NCBI GenBank assembly: GCA_025992705.1 | Contig: DAJPGJ010000001.1 | Span: 124,001 to 188,000, forward strand | DNA: 64,000 bases | Direction: 5' to 3' | Source of the DNA: Coriobacteriaceae bacterium | GTDB taxonomy: Bacteria; Actinomycetota; Coriobacteriia; Coriobacteriales; QAMH01 | Shown here: positions 41,781 through 51,615 of the stretch, one piece after another | How positions within the stretch are numbered: the first letter of the stretch is position 1 | Layout: every line of letters starts with the position of its first letter | The notes under the pieces: generated by a model | The model's database searches: none | Told to the model about the DNA's origin: nothing | Seen by the model: the letters and a program-made list of their open reading frames with translations, nothing else | Position numbers and translations under genes: made by a program

Positions 41781-43154
41781 TTACCCCACGCCGTACCAGC
41801 CGATGTCCTCGCCGCGCCAGCCAATCGAAATCAGCTGCTCGTGCTCCTCGAGGCTGGTCGTGTAGTTGTGCGAGCCTGAGTTGTTGAAAGGCGCTGTCGG
41901 ATCGACATTGGGGTTGAACTGGCGATACAACGGCACGCGCTTCTGGTCGTCGGAGTACCACGCGATGCCCTCGGCGTTGTCACCCTCGAGCGTCCAACCG
42001 ACATCGATGAGATGGTCACGCTCGACGATAGAAGTGGTGTAGTGATGGTCAGTGCCCGAGTACAGGCGGTAGACCGGCGTGTCCGACTCGCTGGGAGCGG
42101 TCCAGCCGATGCCCTCGTCGTTCCAACCGGCGGCTATCGTAGCGTCACGCTCGGCAATGCTGGCCGTGTAGAAGTGCTCGCCGGAATTGGGGTTATAGAG
42201 GCGGTACATCACCTGAGTGGACTCGGGCTTGGCCTCGACAACCGTCCATTCGTGCGAGAGGGAACGGCCCGAAGGCAGCGTTGCGGTGACCGTCGCCTTG
42301 CCCACGGCACGAGCCGTAACGACGCCAGCAGGGTCAACGGTGCAGACGCTCGTGTCCGAGCTTGTCCAGGTCACACAGCTCGGATCGAGGGTGACGTAGT
42401 TGTAGCGCCAACGGTCGTTGGTCACGTCATAGTGCATCTCGAAGGTTTCGCCCACCGCAAGCGTCTTGCCCGTGAGATCCTCGTTCTTGTTGAAGCCCTG
42501 GTCCGTGCCGCAGACATCGTAGTCGATGTTGATCCGGTGCGACTTCTCGACGGTACCTCCCGTCGTGATCCGAGCCGGCTCCTCACCGCTTAGCGCCTGC
42601 TCCCAATAGTAGGTGCCCTGCACGAAGCAGCCGATGCCGATGGACTTGAAATCGGGATTGATGATGTTGAGGTAATGGCCGACCTTGTCGCGGTCGCGCT
42701 CGCCCTCTTCGTAGAGCTTGCGCTCGCTATAGAACCAACCCTCCATGACGTCTGCCGCATCGTCATAGCCGATGGCGATGTTCTCTCCCCTGGCCGTGAA
42801 GCCCGATGGCGGAAAGGCGGTGAAGCAGTCCGTGCCGTCCGGACGATTGTGGCTGTAGAGCACGGAGAGCTCGGCGACGCGCTGCATGGCGGTCTCGGTC
42901 AGCTCGACGTCGAGCTGCAGGGGGTCGAGCCCCAGCGCCGTGCGCTCCTTGTTGACGATGTCGAGAACCGCATGCGCCTCATCGTAGTCCTCCGTGCCGG
43001 TCACGGTCACGATCTCGTGAGAGGCGGCGGCATTGTCGGCAGCTTGGGCCTGCGGCACCGCGCCCGTCCATGCCACGGCTGGCATGAAGGCGACGGCCAG
43101 CGCGAGGGCCAGGGCCGTGGTCGCAAATCGTTTGGTCAGTGCTTTCGCGTTCAT
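41781..43154 (-). CDS. Exported CAP-domain protein with BIG2 and DUF5648
   Basis: From the ATG at 43154 (AAAGGAA five bases upstream) the product is 457 residues. Signal peptide to about 38; CAP domain (about 60-190; LDIVNKERTALGLDPLQLD, VLYSHNRPDG, GENIAIG, VGHYLNIINPDFKSIGIGCF); BIG2-like domain (about 235-312, ending TATLPSGRSLSHEWTVV); DUF5648 (about 320-457) of the SGTDHHYTTS variant with an extra DNAEGI insertion in the third part. CAP His, Glu and the second His are present. It is the last of a group of four genes reading from 46412. Confidence 0.9.
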   Translation of the reverse strand: MNAKALTKRFATTALALALAVAFMPAVAWTGAVPQAQAADNAAASHEIVTVTGTEDYDEAHAVLDIVNKERTALGLDPLQLDVELTETAMQRVAELSVLYSHNRPDGTDCFTAFPPSGFTARGENIAIGYDDAADVMEGWFYSERKLYEEGERDRDKVGHYLNIINPDFKSIGIGCFVQGTYYWEQALSGEEPARITTGGTVEKSHRINIDYDVCGTDQGFNKNEDLTGKTLAVGETFEMHYDVTNDRWRYNYVTLDPSCVTWTSSDTSVCTVDPAGVVTARAVGKATVTATLPSGRSLSHEWTVVEAKPESTQVMYRLYNPNSGEHFYTASIAERDATIAAGWNDEGIGWTAPSESDTPVYRLYSGTDHHYTTSIVERDHLIDVGWTLEGDNAEGIAWYSDDQKRVPLYRQFNPNVDPTAPFNNSGSHNYTTSLEEHEQLISIGWRGEDIGWYGVG

Positions 43155-43171
43155 GGGCTTCCTTTCCACCG

Positions 43172-44410
43172 CTATCCGATGCCGTACCAGGCGGTTCCCT
43201 CATCCTGCCAACCCTTGCTGAGCAGGATATCGCGTTCGCCAGCTTCCTTGGTGTAGTGATGGTTGTTCGCGTACTCGTTGGGATTGTAGACGCGGTACAA
43301 GGCAACGCGCTGGGCCGGATCGGATCGCCAGCCGATGCCCTCGTCGTTCCAACCGGCGGCGATGAGGCTGTCACGCTCCACGGTGGAAAGCGTGTAGTGA
43401 TGCTCGCCGGCATTGGAGTTGTAGAGGCGGTAGACCGCTTCGCCAGCCTTGGGTGCCGTCCAACCCGTACCCTCGTCGTTCCAACCCACGCTAATCAGGT
43501 GGTCACGCTCGACGGTGCTCGACGTGTAGAAGTGCTCGCCGCTATTGGGATTGTAGAGACGGAACATCACCTCGTAGGTATCCGGGTCGGCAATGGGGGT
43601 CGTCACCTTGGTGTAGCTGTCGGTCGTATCATTGCGCTGCGCGGCAAGGTCGGCCGCCGTAAAGGTATAACCGAGCGCAGCGGACAGCCAATTACCGCCG
43701 GGAAGCTCGGTCAGCACCTCTTCCTTGGCGCCCTTGAAGCTGAAGCTCGAGCCGAGTCTTACCTCCTTGAGCATCGTGCAATACTCGAACATGCCGCTCA
43801 TATTTGTCGCACGCCAAGTGTTGAAGCTCGAGAGGTCGAGCGTGGTAAGCGAGGAACATCCGGCGAACATGCCGCTCATGGACGAGACGTTGGCGGTGTT
43901 GAAGCCAGCGAGGTTGAGCGATTCGAGCGCGCGGCAGCTGTTGAACATGGAGTCCATGGCCTCCACGCGAACGGTGTTGAGGTCCGTCAGGTCGAGCTGC
44001 TTGAGCGCCGTGCAGGAGTAGAACATGTTGGCCATGGACGTGGCATTGGTGCTATCGAGACCGGAAAGGTCCACGGAGGCAAGGTTGGGGCAACGCGAGA
44101 AGATGCCAACGAGGCCGCCATTCGCCCTGACGCCAGACTTGACGACGACCGATTTGATCGCATCGCGGTGGGCGAGCCAGGGGGCATCATCGCGCGTATA
44201 GTCATCGAGCGTGCCGCTGGCACCATCTGCGGGCGCGATAACGAGCGCACCAGCAGCGTCAATCGTCCAGGAACAGGTGTTGCTCGTGCCGCTTGCGATA
44301 TCCGCCGCCCGTGCCGGACTGGCCAGGGCGACAGCCGGCACGAGGGCAAGGGCCAACACGAGGGCCAGGGCCGTGGTCGCGAATCGTCTCATCATGGAAG
44401 CCACAAGCAT
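43172..44410 (-). CDS. Exported BspA-type LRR protein with DUF5648, short form
   Basis: I chose the ATG at 44410 (GGAAA three bases upstream), giving 412 residues starting MLVASMMRRFATTALAL. The longer frame overlaps the upstream CAP gene. Order: signal peptide, CSWTIDAAGALVIAP cap, five to six leucine-rich repeats (about 105-240), a TFTAADLAAQRNDTTDSYTK linker, DUF5648 (about 278-412). It lacks the Ig-like module of its larger relatives and most resembles the LRR gene at 18870. The gap to the CAP gene downstream is 17 bp. Confidence 0.88.
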   Translation of the reverse strand: MLVASMMRRFATTALALVLALALVPAVALASPARAADIASGTSNTCSWTIDAAGALVIAPADGASGTLDDYTRDDAPWLAHRDAIKSVVVKSGVRANGGLVGIFSRCPNLASVDLSGLDSTNATSMANMFYSCTALKQLDLTDLNTVRVEAMDSMFNSCRALESLNLAGFNTANVSSMSGMFAGCSSLTTLDLSSFNTWRATNMSGMFEYCTMLKEVRLGSSFSFKGAKEEVLTELPGGNWLSAALGYTFTAADLAAQRNDTTDSYTKVTTPIADPDTYEVMFRLYNPNSGEHFYTSSTVERDHLISVGWNDEGTGWTAPKAGEAVYRLYNSNAGEHHYTLSTVERDSLIAAGWNDEGIGWRSDPAQRVALYRVYNPNEYANNHHYTKEAGERDILLSKGWQDEGTAWYGIG

Positions 44411-44441
44411 CGTTTCCTTTCGCACGCTCTTCTCGTCCCCC

Positions 44442-46412
44442 TTACTTCCCGAGGCCATACCAGCCGACTTGCTCGTCTCGCCAGCCGATGCCCAGCAAGA
44501 TATCACGCTCGCCGGCCTCTGTCGTGTAGTGGTGGTTATTGGCGTAGGCATTGGGATTGTAAAGGCGATACAACGGAGTCTTGCCGCCGGTCTGCCAACC
44601 GATGCCCTCGTCGTTCCAGCCCGCGGCAACGAGGGCATCACGCTCGCCAGCACTCGGCGTGTAGTGATGCTCGCCGGCATAGGGATTGTAGAGGCGGTAA
44701 ACCGGCTCGCCTATCGTGGGAGCCGTCCAGCCCGTGCCCTCGTCGTTCCAGCCGACGTCGATGAGATGCCAGCGCTCCTCATCGCTTGCGGTGTAGAAGT
44801 GCTCGCCGCTATTGGGATTGTAGAGGCGATACATCACCTGACCGGGATCGTCGGGGTCAGGCTCGCTCGATCCGGGAGCAAGCTCCTCGGTGATCTCGAA
44901 AGTCGTGCCCATCGAGCCAGTATGGTTGCCCATGCCGGTGACGGTGATGGTGTGATTGCCGATGCTTCGCATGTCGCCGGGATAGGTCACGTAGTAATCC
45001 GCGTTCTCGGTAAGAACGCGATCGCCGCTCTTGACGGTGATGTCCGGCCATTTGTCCTGGCCATTGTAGGCATAGCGGGTTTGGCTCAGTTCGACGGCCG
45101 TGATGGATGCCGGCACGATCGTGAACCTAAGCTCCTTCACGCCCGAGTACTTGCCGATGCCCGTGATCTTCATGCTCGCCATGCCGACGTTCACGTTGTA
45201 GCTGTAGCTCACGGTGTAGTCGGTGCCCCGGACGAGCGTCTTGCCGTTGGAGGTCACGGTCGGATTCGGCTCGATGGGACTACCCGTGTAGGTCTGGTTG
45301 GGAATGTCGGGGACGGGGATGGTGGCCACCGACTCGCTCACCGTCCACTGGTGGGTGAGCTGCCTGCCCGAACCAAGGCGCGCGGTGATCGTAGCCGTCC
45401 CGGCACCAACGCCTTTGACGGTGCCATCCTTGCTGACCGTGCAGACGCCCGTGTTCGAGCTCGTCCACGTGGCGCTGCTGGGGTCGACAATGCCGTAGAC
45501 CCGAGAAAAACCCGCGTTGTATATGCAGTAGCTCATCTTGTAGATGGAACCGACGTTCAGCACCTTCATATTGTCAAGATTCGTGTCCAAGTTAAAGCCC
45601 TGGTTAGTGCCGCAGGTCTGGTAATTGATATTGACGTTGCGCGTGTTGTTCACGTCGTTTGTCTTGACGTTGCCTTCGGGAGTCGCGTTGCTAAACTCCT
45701 GGGTCCAGGAAAACAATCCCCCTTGGGTGAAGCAACCGATGCCAATGGACTTAAAATCGGGATTTATGATGTTGAGGTAATGACCAACCGCATTGAAGAA
45801 TTCCGGCGCCCTTTGATAAAGCTCATAGGCCGACATGTTCTGCCAGCCGGAAGGCAGGGCCTTTCCGTTATACGAATTGGTATTGAGAGAGGCATTCCAG
45901 ATATCGCGTTCGCTATCAAACCAATCCTTCATAACATCCGCAGCACTCTTCTGACCCATGGCGATGTTCTCGCCATAATAGTCCTGTCTGTCGGCGGGAA
46001 TGGCGGTGGAGCTGCTTGACCCATCCGGTCGCGTATGGCTGTAGAAAATCGCAAGCTCGGTCGCACGCTGCATGGCGGCATCCATCATCTTCTCGTCGAA
46101 CTTGAGCTCGGAGCGACCCAGGGCCGCGCGCTCCTTGTTCACGATGGCAAGCACCTCGCGGGCTTTTGAGTAGTACTCCACGCCAGCAACCTTCACCGCC
46201 TCGTCAGCAGCGGCCTGTGCCGTCAGCCCCGCATCGACATCGTCGCCTGGCTCGGCGACAGCGGCCGCAACGAGCGGCGCGACCTCGGTCGACTCATCTG
46301 CTGCCGCCTGCGAAGCGGGTGCCAGCCATACCGTGGCCGGCATGAGTCCTACCGCCAAGGCAAGCGCCAGGGCAACATATGCGAATCGCTTCATCGTAGC
46401 GCTCATTGCCAT
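44442..46412 (-). CDS. Exported CAP-domain protein with BIG2, two Ig-like repeats and DUF5648
   Basis: The 656-residue product has a signal peptide (1-30), a CAP domain (about 80-265; LAIVNKERAALGR, IFYSHTRPDG, GENIAMGQKSAADVMKDWF, VGHYLNIINPDFKSIGIGCF), a BIG2-like domain (about 300-382), two Ig-like repeats (about 385-512; QTYTGSPIEPNPTVTS, VTGMGNHTGSM) and a C-terminal DUF5648 (about 525-656). The CAP part is a close paralogue of that at 41781, sharing the same VGHYLNIINPDF block. The ATG at 46412 has GGGAAA just upstream. Confidence 0.9.
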   Translation of the reverse strand: MAMSATMKRFAYVALALALAVGLMPATVWLAPASQAAADESTEVAPLVAAAVAEPGDDVDAGLTAQAAADEAVKVAGVEYYSKAREVLAIVNKERAALGRSELKFDEKMMDAAMQRATELAIFYSHTRPDGSSSSTAIPADRQDYYGENIAMGQKSAADVMKDWFDSERDIWNASLNTNSYNGKALPSGWQNMSAYELYQRAPEFFNAVGHYLNIINPDFKSIGIGCFTQGGLFSWTQEFSNATPEGNVKTNDVNNTRNVNINYQTCGTNQGFNLDTNLDNMKVLNVGSIYKMSYCIYNAGFSRVYGIVDPSSATWTSSNTGVCTVSKDGTVKGVGAGTATITARLGSGRQLTHQWTVSESVATIPVPDIPNQTYTGSPIEPNPTVTSNGKTLVRGTDYTVSYSYNVNVGMASMKITGIGKYSGVKELRFTIVPASITAVELSQTRYAYNGQDKWPDITVKSGDRVLTENADYYVTYPGDMRSIGNHTITVTGMGNHTGSMGTTFEITEELAPGSSEPDPDDPGQVMYRLYNPNSGEHFYTASDEERWHLIDVGWNDEGTGWTAPTIGEPVYRLYNPYAGEHHYTPSAGERDALVAAGWNDEGIGWQTGGKTPLYRLYNPNAYANNHHYTTEAGERDILLGIGWRDEQVGWYGLGK

Positions 46413-46429
46413 CGTTTCCCTTCATTCTC

Positions 46430-46635
46430 TCTTCGTCATTTCGACCGGAGGGGCCGCAGCCCCTGCTGTCATTTCGACCGGAGGAGTGTGACGCCTCCTG
46501 TTGTCATTTCGACCGGAGGCGCGTAGCGCCGGAGTGGAGAAATCTCATGAGAGAGATTTCTCGACTACGCTCACTTCGTTCGCTCCGCTCGAAATGACAT
46601 GGTCACCCGCTTCACTCGCTCCGCTCGAAATGACG
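46430..46635. repeat. Family C repeat cluster, several units
   Basis: Three tandem TCATTTCGACCGGAGG words with GCGCGTAGCGCCGGAGTGG, GAGATTTCTCGACTACGCTC and two CTCGAAATGAC ends fill the gap between two DUF5648 genes. It is the largest family C cluster in the window. Confidence 0.85.
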
Positions 46636-46636
46636 G

Positions 46637-47707
46637 CTACTCCAGTCCGTACCAACTAATGCCTTCGTTGTCCCAACCCTCATTCAATAGGAAGTCGCGC
46701 TCGACCTCGCTCGTCGTGTAATGATGATTGTTCGCGTACTCGTTGGGATTGTAGAGGCGGTAGAGGGGCACGCTGTAGGCGGTGTCGGAATACCAGCCGA
46801 TGCCCTCGTCACTCCAACCCGCCGCGACGAGGCTATCACGCTCCACGGTCGAGAGCGTGTAGTGGTGCTCACCGGCATAGGAGTTGTAGAGACGATAGAC
46901 CGCATCGCCCGATGACGGGGCCTTCCAGCCCGTGCCCTCGTCGTTCCAACCCACGCTAATGAGATTGTCGCGCTCGACGGTCGAGAGCGTGTAGAAATGC
47001 TCGCCGCTGTTGGGGTTGTAGAGGCGATACATGAGCTGGCCCTCGTCCTCGGGGTCCGTCGGCTTGGAATCATCATTCGCGGGGCTCTTGATGCCCGAAT
47101 CCTCGTCCTCGAGGGGAGCGAGAATCTCGAAATCAGCAGTCAAGACGCCGGCATAGTTCGCCGTACCCTTGACCGTCAGCGTGTGGATGCCGACGCTGCT
47201 CAGGTCCTGGTTTTGCATGCCCACGACAATGTAGTCCTGACCATTTTCGAGCACCTTGTCACCGCACTTGACGGTCACGACAGGCGTCTTGCGCTTGCCA
47301 TCGTAGAAATAGCGCGTCTCGCTCAGCGAAATCGAGGTGATTTGCGCCTGGATGATATCGAACGTGACGATCTTTCTGCCCGTATAGGCACCGATGCCAT
47401 TTACGTAGACATGGGCGGTACCCTCACCCAGGTTACGGCCATACTCAAGCGTATAGTCCGTGCCCTCGACGAGCGTCTTGCCGCCGTACATGACCTTGGG
47501 TTTGGGTGTAATCTGCTCACCCGTATACGTCTGGGGAGCAATGGGCTCGACATAGGCTTCTGTAATCGGAGTGGCCTCCATAGCCTGCATCGCATGGGCC
47601 TGCGAAGGGATGCTCGCGAGCATCGCGACCGGCATGAGGCCGATTGCCAACACAAGGGCCAGCGCAGCCCGCGCGACCGTCCGCGTTATTGTCTTTACGT
47701 TTGCCAT
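46637..47707 (-). CDS. Exported Ig-like repeat protein with DUF5648
   Basis: The 356-residue product has a signal peptide (1-40), two Ig-like repeats of the YTGEQITPKPKVMY...VNGIGAYTGR kind (about 55-125 and 130-205), a linker, and a C-terminal DUF5648 (225-356). It has no enzymatic or LRR part, so it is the minimal architecture of the cluster. The ATG at 47707 has AAAGG six bases upstream. Confidence 0.9.
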   Translation of the reverse strand: MANVKTITRTVARAALALVLAIGLMPVAMLASIPSQAHAMQAMEATPITEAYVEPIAPQTYTGEQITPKPKVMYGGKTLVEGTDYTLEYGRNLGEGTAHVYVNGIGAYTGRKIVTFDIIQAQITSISLSETRYFYDGKRKTPVVTVKCGDKVLENGQDYIVVGMQNQDLSSVGIHTLTVKGTANYAGVLTADFEILAPLEDEDSGIKSPANDDSKPTDPEDEGQLMYRLYNPNSGEHFYTLSTVERDNLISVGWNDEGTGWKAPSSGDAVYRLYNSYAGEHHYTLSTVERDSLVAAGWSDEGIGWYSDTAYSVPLYRLYNPNEYANNHHYTTSEVERDFLLNEGWDNEGISWYGLE

Positions 47708-47734
47708 CGTCGTCCTTTCCTATTTCTTGCGGCG

Positions 47735-47893
47735 GTCAAGATTTCTCGACTCCGCTTCGCTCCGCTCGAAATGACAGAAGCGTCATTGTCATCTCGACCG
47801 GAGGGGCCGCGAGGCCCTCCCCCGTTGTCATCTCGACCGGAGCGGTCGTCAGACCGCGGAGTGGAGAGATCTCTGCCCCGCTCGAAATGACAG
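47735..47893. repeat. Family C repeat, paired units
   Basis: AGATTTCTCGACTCCGCTTC, CTCGAAATGACAG, GTCATCTCGACCGGAGGGGC and GGAGTGGAGAGATCTC occur in this gap between DUF5648 genes. The two orientations face each other. Confidence 0.85.
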
Positions 47894-47896
47894 TAG

Positions 47897-49618
47897 CTAC
47901 TCGCCGATGCCGTACCAACCGATGCCTTCGTCTTGCCAGCCAAGGCCAAGCAGGTGATCGCGCTCGACCTCGCTCGTCGTGTAGTTGTGGTTGTTGGCGT
48001 AGGCATTGGGGTTGTACTGGCGATACAGCGGAATCGTACCGGCCGTGCGCCAGCCAATGCCTTCGTCGTTCCAACCAAGCGACACGAGCACGTCACGCTC
48101 ACCGGCATCCATGGTGTAGTGATGCTCGCCCGCATTCGGATTGTAGAGACGATAGACCGGGGAGCCTCCCTTGGGGGCGATCCATCCGATGCGCTCGTAA
48201 GTCCACCCCACCGAGACAAGGTGGTCACGCTCGTACTCGCTTGCCGTGTAGAAATGCTCGCCGCTATTGGGATTGTAGAGGCGATACATGTTGACGGGCT
48301 CCAGCAACGACGGGTCGTTGGAAATCGTGAACTTGGTGCTTGCCGTGCCCGTCGCGGACAGGATGTCGATGGAATGCTCGCCGAGGGAAAGACCCTCGAG
48401 AAACTCCGGCTTGAGCGTAACATTGGTCTGGTTGCCGCTCAGATCGTAGTTCTCCGAGTTCACGACGCTATTGTCGACCTTCACGCAGACGAAGTCCTCG
48501 ACCGCGGCGCTCGAGCGGAATAGCGCGCCCACCTTCGAGCCCTTGGCCCAGACGGACTCGGCGCCGCTCACGATACTGGGACCGGGGTAGTCGGCCTTGC
48601 TCTTGGTGTAGGTGTCGGCAACGTTGTTGCGCTCGGTGGCGATTTGCTGCGAGGTGTAGGACCTGCCCGCAGTCGACGAGAGCCAGGTTGCCTGAGGCAG
48701 CTCGCAGGACTCGTCGATGAATGCGAAGTTCGCCCCCAACCTCACACGGTCAAGCGCGCTGCAGTCTTCGAAGAGGTAGCCCATGCTCCTCACATCGGAC
48801 GTGTCGAAACTCGAGAGGTCGAGGGTCTTGAGCGAGCTGCAGCCGAAGAACATGCCCCACATATCCGTGAGGTTCGAGGTGTCAAAATGCGAGAGGTCAA
48901 GGTTCTCGACCATCGTGCCCGAAAACATGCGCTGCATGTTCCTCACGTGCGAGGTGTCGAAGCTCGACGTGTCGAGCGAGGAGAGCTTCGAGCAGTTCAC
49001 GAACATGTCGGACATGTCGGTGACATTGAAGGTGTCGAAGTTCTTCACGTTGATGGCGGCAAGCGATGAGCAACCCCTGAACATGCCCTTCATGCTCGTC
49101 ACACGCATGGTGTTGAATCGCGAGACATCGAGCGCGGTGAGCGCGGAGCAGCCATCGAACATGTCGATCATGGCAGTGGTCGAGGACGTGTCGATCCCGG
49201 TAAGATCGATGCTCGTGAGAGCGGAGCATTCGGCGAACATGCTGTTCATACCCTGCACGCCCGAGGTGCTCAAGCCCGACAGGTCGACCGTGCGCAGCTT
49301 CTTGCAGCCGGCAAACAGGCCATCGAGGCTCTTGTCGCCCGAGACACCGGGCATGATGCGCGCGGCGACGATGCTATCGACATGTTCGTGCCACGGCGAG
49401 GTGCCCTCGAGATCGGCAAGCATGCCGCTCTTGCCCGACGTGGGACGCACGGTAAGCGTGCCATCGCCGTCGATGGTCCACGTGCAGCCGCCGCTTGTGC
49501 CGCGCGCAACCTCATCAGCTTGCGCGGTCGAGGCAAAGATGGGGATAAAGGCCACGGCCAGAACGAGCGCCAGGGCAGCGCTCGCGATTCGTTTAGTCAG
49601 TGCTACCGCGTTCGTCAT
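47897..49618 (-). CDS. Exported BspA-type LRR protein with Ig-like module and DUF5648
   Basis: The 573-residue product has a signal peptide (1-34), a GCTWTIDGDGTLTVRP cap, about nine leucine-rich repeats (100-300), a SYTSQQIATERNNVADTYTK linker, an Ig-like module (about 350-425; LKPEFLEGLSLGEHSIDI) and a C-terminal DUF5648 (about 440-573). The ATG at 49618 lies 9 bases past GGGAAA. It differs from the 37-41 kb LRR subgroup in its cap and resembles those at 18870 and 43172 there. Confidence 0.9.
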   Translation of the reverse strand: MTNAVALTKRIASAALALVLAVAFIPIFASTAQADEVARGTSGGCTWTIDGDGTLTVRPTSGKSGMLADLEGTSPWHEHVDSIVAARIMPGVSGDKSLDGLFAGCKKLRTVDLSGLSTSGVQGMNSMFAECSALTSIDLTGIDTSSTTAMIDMFDGCSALTALDVSRFNTMRVTSMKGMFRGCSSLAAINVKNFDTFNVTDMSDMFVNCSKLSSLDTSSFDTSHVRNMQRMFSGTMVENLDLSHFDTSNLTDMWGMFFGCSSLKTLDLSSFDTSDVRSMGYLFEDCSALDRVRLGANFAFIDESCELPQATWLSSTAGRSYTSQQIATERNNVADTYTKSKADYPGPSIVSGAESVWAKGSKVGALFRSSAAVEDFVCVKVDNSVVNSENYDLSGNQTNVTLKPEFLEGLSLGEHSIDILSATGTASTKFTISNDPSLLEPVNMYRLYNPNSGEHFYTASEYERDHLVSVGWTYERIGWIAPKGGSPVYRLYNPNAGEHHYTMDAGERDVLVSLGWNDEGIGWRTAGTIPLYRQYNPNAYANNHNYTTSEVERDHLLGLGWQDEGIGWYGIGE

Positions 49619-49659
49619 CAGCTATTTCCCTTCAAACACCTATCTCGAGAACCTTGCGA

Positions 49660-49795
49660 TCGAGATTTCTCGACTCCGCTCACTTCGTTCGCTTCGCTCG
49701 AAATGACAGGGGACGCCATTGTCATCTCGACCGGAGGCGCGCAGCGCCGTAGTGGAGAGATCTCCTTTCGCTCGAAATGACAGGGGGCGTCACTT
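49660..49795. repeat. Family C repeat, paired units
   Basis: GAGATTTCTCGACTCCGCTC, CGCTCGAAATGACAGG, GTCATCTCGACCGGAGGCGC and GTAGTGGAGAGATCTCC fill the gap, with a second CGCTCGAAATGACAGGG at the right end. Confidence 0.85.
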
Positions 49796-49802
49796 CGTCG
49801 TG

Positions 49803-51551
49803 TTACTTGCTGACGCCATGCCAGCCGATGCCCTCATCGCGCCAGCCGACGCTGATGAGGTGATCACGCTCAACCTCGCTCGTCGTGTAATGGTGGTTGT
49901 TCGCGTACTCGTACGGGTTGTAAAGGCGGTACAGGGGAATCTTCTGATCCGCATCTGAATACCAGCCCACGCCTTCGTAATTCCAGCCAGCGTCCACGAG
50001 CATGTCACGCTCGGCAGATGCAAGCGTGTAGTGATGCTCGCCGGCAATGGGGTTGTAGAGACGGTAAACAGGGCTACCCGTCGTGGGCGCAACCCAGCCG
50101 ATGCCCTCGTCACGCCAACCCTCCCAGACGAGATTGTCGCGCTCGACAGGGCTCACGGTGAAGAAGTGCTCACCGGAGTTGGGGTTGTAGAGACGCAGCA
50201 TCAGGTGACCGTAGGTGGTACCGCCATTGTTGCCGTTGCTCGGATTGTTCGGGTCATCCGTGCCCGGATCGTCCGTACCCGGATCCACGGGCTTGGAATC
50301 GCCCGTAACCTTGAACTCGGTGGATGCCGTGCCGTTTGACGTCACGAAGTCGATGGAGTGATCGCCACCACCGAGCTTCTCGAGATACTCGGGCTTGAGG
50401 ACGATGGCGCCGGTCTCCTCGTCCACCGTGTAGTTTTCCTTGTCAACGACCTTGCCGTCCACCTTCACGCACACGAGGTCATCGGGGTCGATGTCGGTCT
50501 TGATCTCCATGCCGTCAGAGGAGCCAGGGTCCCACGGCTCGGGCTTGTCCTCTTCCTTGATGACGGGAGGGGTCACGCCCGGGTTGTCGCCCTTGTCCTT
50601 GACAAAGGTGATGGGGCCATCGCCAGCGGTCATGCCGTCAGAGGAGACGGAATCGCCGGTGGCAGACGAGAGCCAGTCGGCATTGGGGAGTTTGCTATCA
50701 CCTACGAACTCGAACTTGGGACCGAGGGTGATGCGGTCAATCTCGGTGCAATCGTTGAAGAAATTGTCCATGGAGTCGACCTTGGAGGTATCAAAGTTCG
50801 AGAGGTCGAGGGACTTGAGCGAGGTGCAGCCATCGAACATGGATTGCGCATTCTTGAGCTTACCCGTCTTGAAGTTCGAGAGGTCGAGCTCCGTAAGGGA
50901 CTCGCAGCCCTGGAACATCACGCTCATGTTCGTGACATTGGAGGTATCGAAGCTGGAGAGGTTGAGCGTCTTGAGCGAGGAGCAACCATAGAACATGCCG
51001 CTCATGTTCTGCACCTTGGCAGTGTTGACGCCAGAGAGATTGATCTCCTCAAGATTCTCGCAACCATAGAACAGGGAGCCCATATCAGTCGCATTCTCGG
51101 TATGACGACCAAGCAGGCTCACTGACTTGAGCGATTTGCAGTAGTAGAACATGCCGCGGATGGAAGTAGCGCTGGCGGTGTCGAGGCCCGTAAGGTCAAC
51201 CGAGACCATGTTCTCGCACCAATTGAACATGTCGTTGACGTTGGTGCCAGCCTTCACGCCCGGCTCAATGACAGCCGAGGTGACTCTATAGGCATACTGG
51301 GGAGCCCTCCAGCTTTCGTCGCCAAAGCTATTGCCAAGCTTGCCGCCTGCAGCACCGGGACGGATGGTGAGCTTGCCCTCATCATCGATCTCCCATTCGC
51401 AGTCACCGCTCATGCCACTGGCAACGACACCAGCCTGCGGGCTCATCGTGGTTGCCAAGGCAGCCGCTGGAATGAGCGCGGCGACAAGCGCAAGCGAGAA
51501 CGCGAGCGCGGCTACCTTTTGCAGGAGCGAAATGCTTCGTTTCATGGTCAT
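49803..51551 (-). CDS. Exported BspA-type LRR protein with long acidic linker and DUF5648
   Basis: The 582-residue product has a signal peptide, a CEWEIDDEGKLTIRPG cap, about seven leucine-rich repeats (95-265), a Pro/Asp/Lys linker, an Ig-like module (about 325-400; CVKVDGKVVDKENYTV) and a C-terminal DUF5648 (about 450-582). It lacks the QIxxxR linker motif of its relatives. The ATG at 51551 has GGAGG seven bases upstream, and the promoter-like TACAAT at 51616 precedes it. Confidence 0.9.
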   Translation of the reverse strand: MTMKRSISLLQKVAALAFSLALVAALIPAAALATTMSPQAGVVASGMSGDCEWEIDDEGKLTIRPGAAGGKLGNSFGDESWRAPQYAYRVTSAVIEPGVKAGTNVNDMFNWCENMVSVDLTGLDTASATSIRGMFYYCKSLKSVSLLGRHTENATDMGSLFYGCENLEEINLSGVNTAKVQNMSGMFYGCSSLKTLNLSSFDTSNVTNMSVMFQGCESLTELDLSNFKTGKLKNAQSMFDGCTSLKSLDLSNFDTSKVDSMDNFFNDCTEIDRITLGPKFEFVGDSKLPNADWLSSATGDSVSSDGMTAGDGPITFVKDKGDNPGVTPPVIKEEDKPEPWDPGSSDGMEIKTDIDPDDLVCVKVDGKVVDKENYTVDEETGAIVLKPEYLEKLGGGDHSIDFVTSNGTASTEFKVTGDSKPVDPGTDDPGTDDPNNPSNGNNGGTTYGHLMLRLYNPNSGEHFFTVSPVERDNLVWEGWRDEGIGWVAPTTGSPVYRLYNPIAGEHHYTLASAERDMLVDAGWNYEGVGWYSDADQKIPLYRLYNPYEYANNHHYTTSEVERDHLISVGWRDEGIGWHGVSK

Positions 51552-51615
51552 GTCTGATCCTCCGAAAAATGCTCGAGGGCGTACGAAAGCTAAGGCGCAT
51601 GCCTATTTCGGCACT

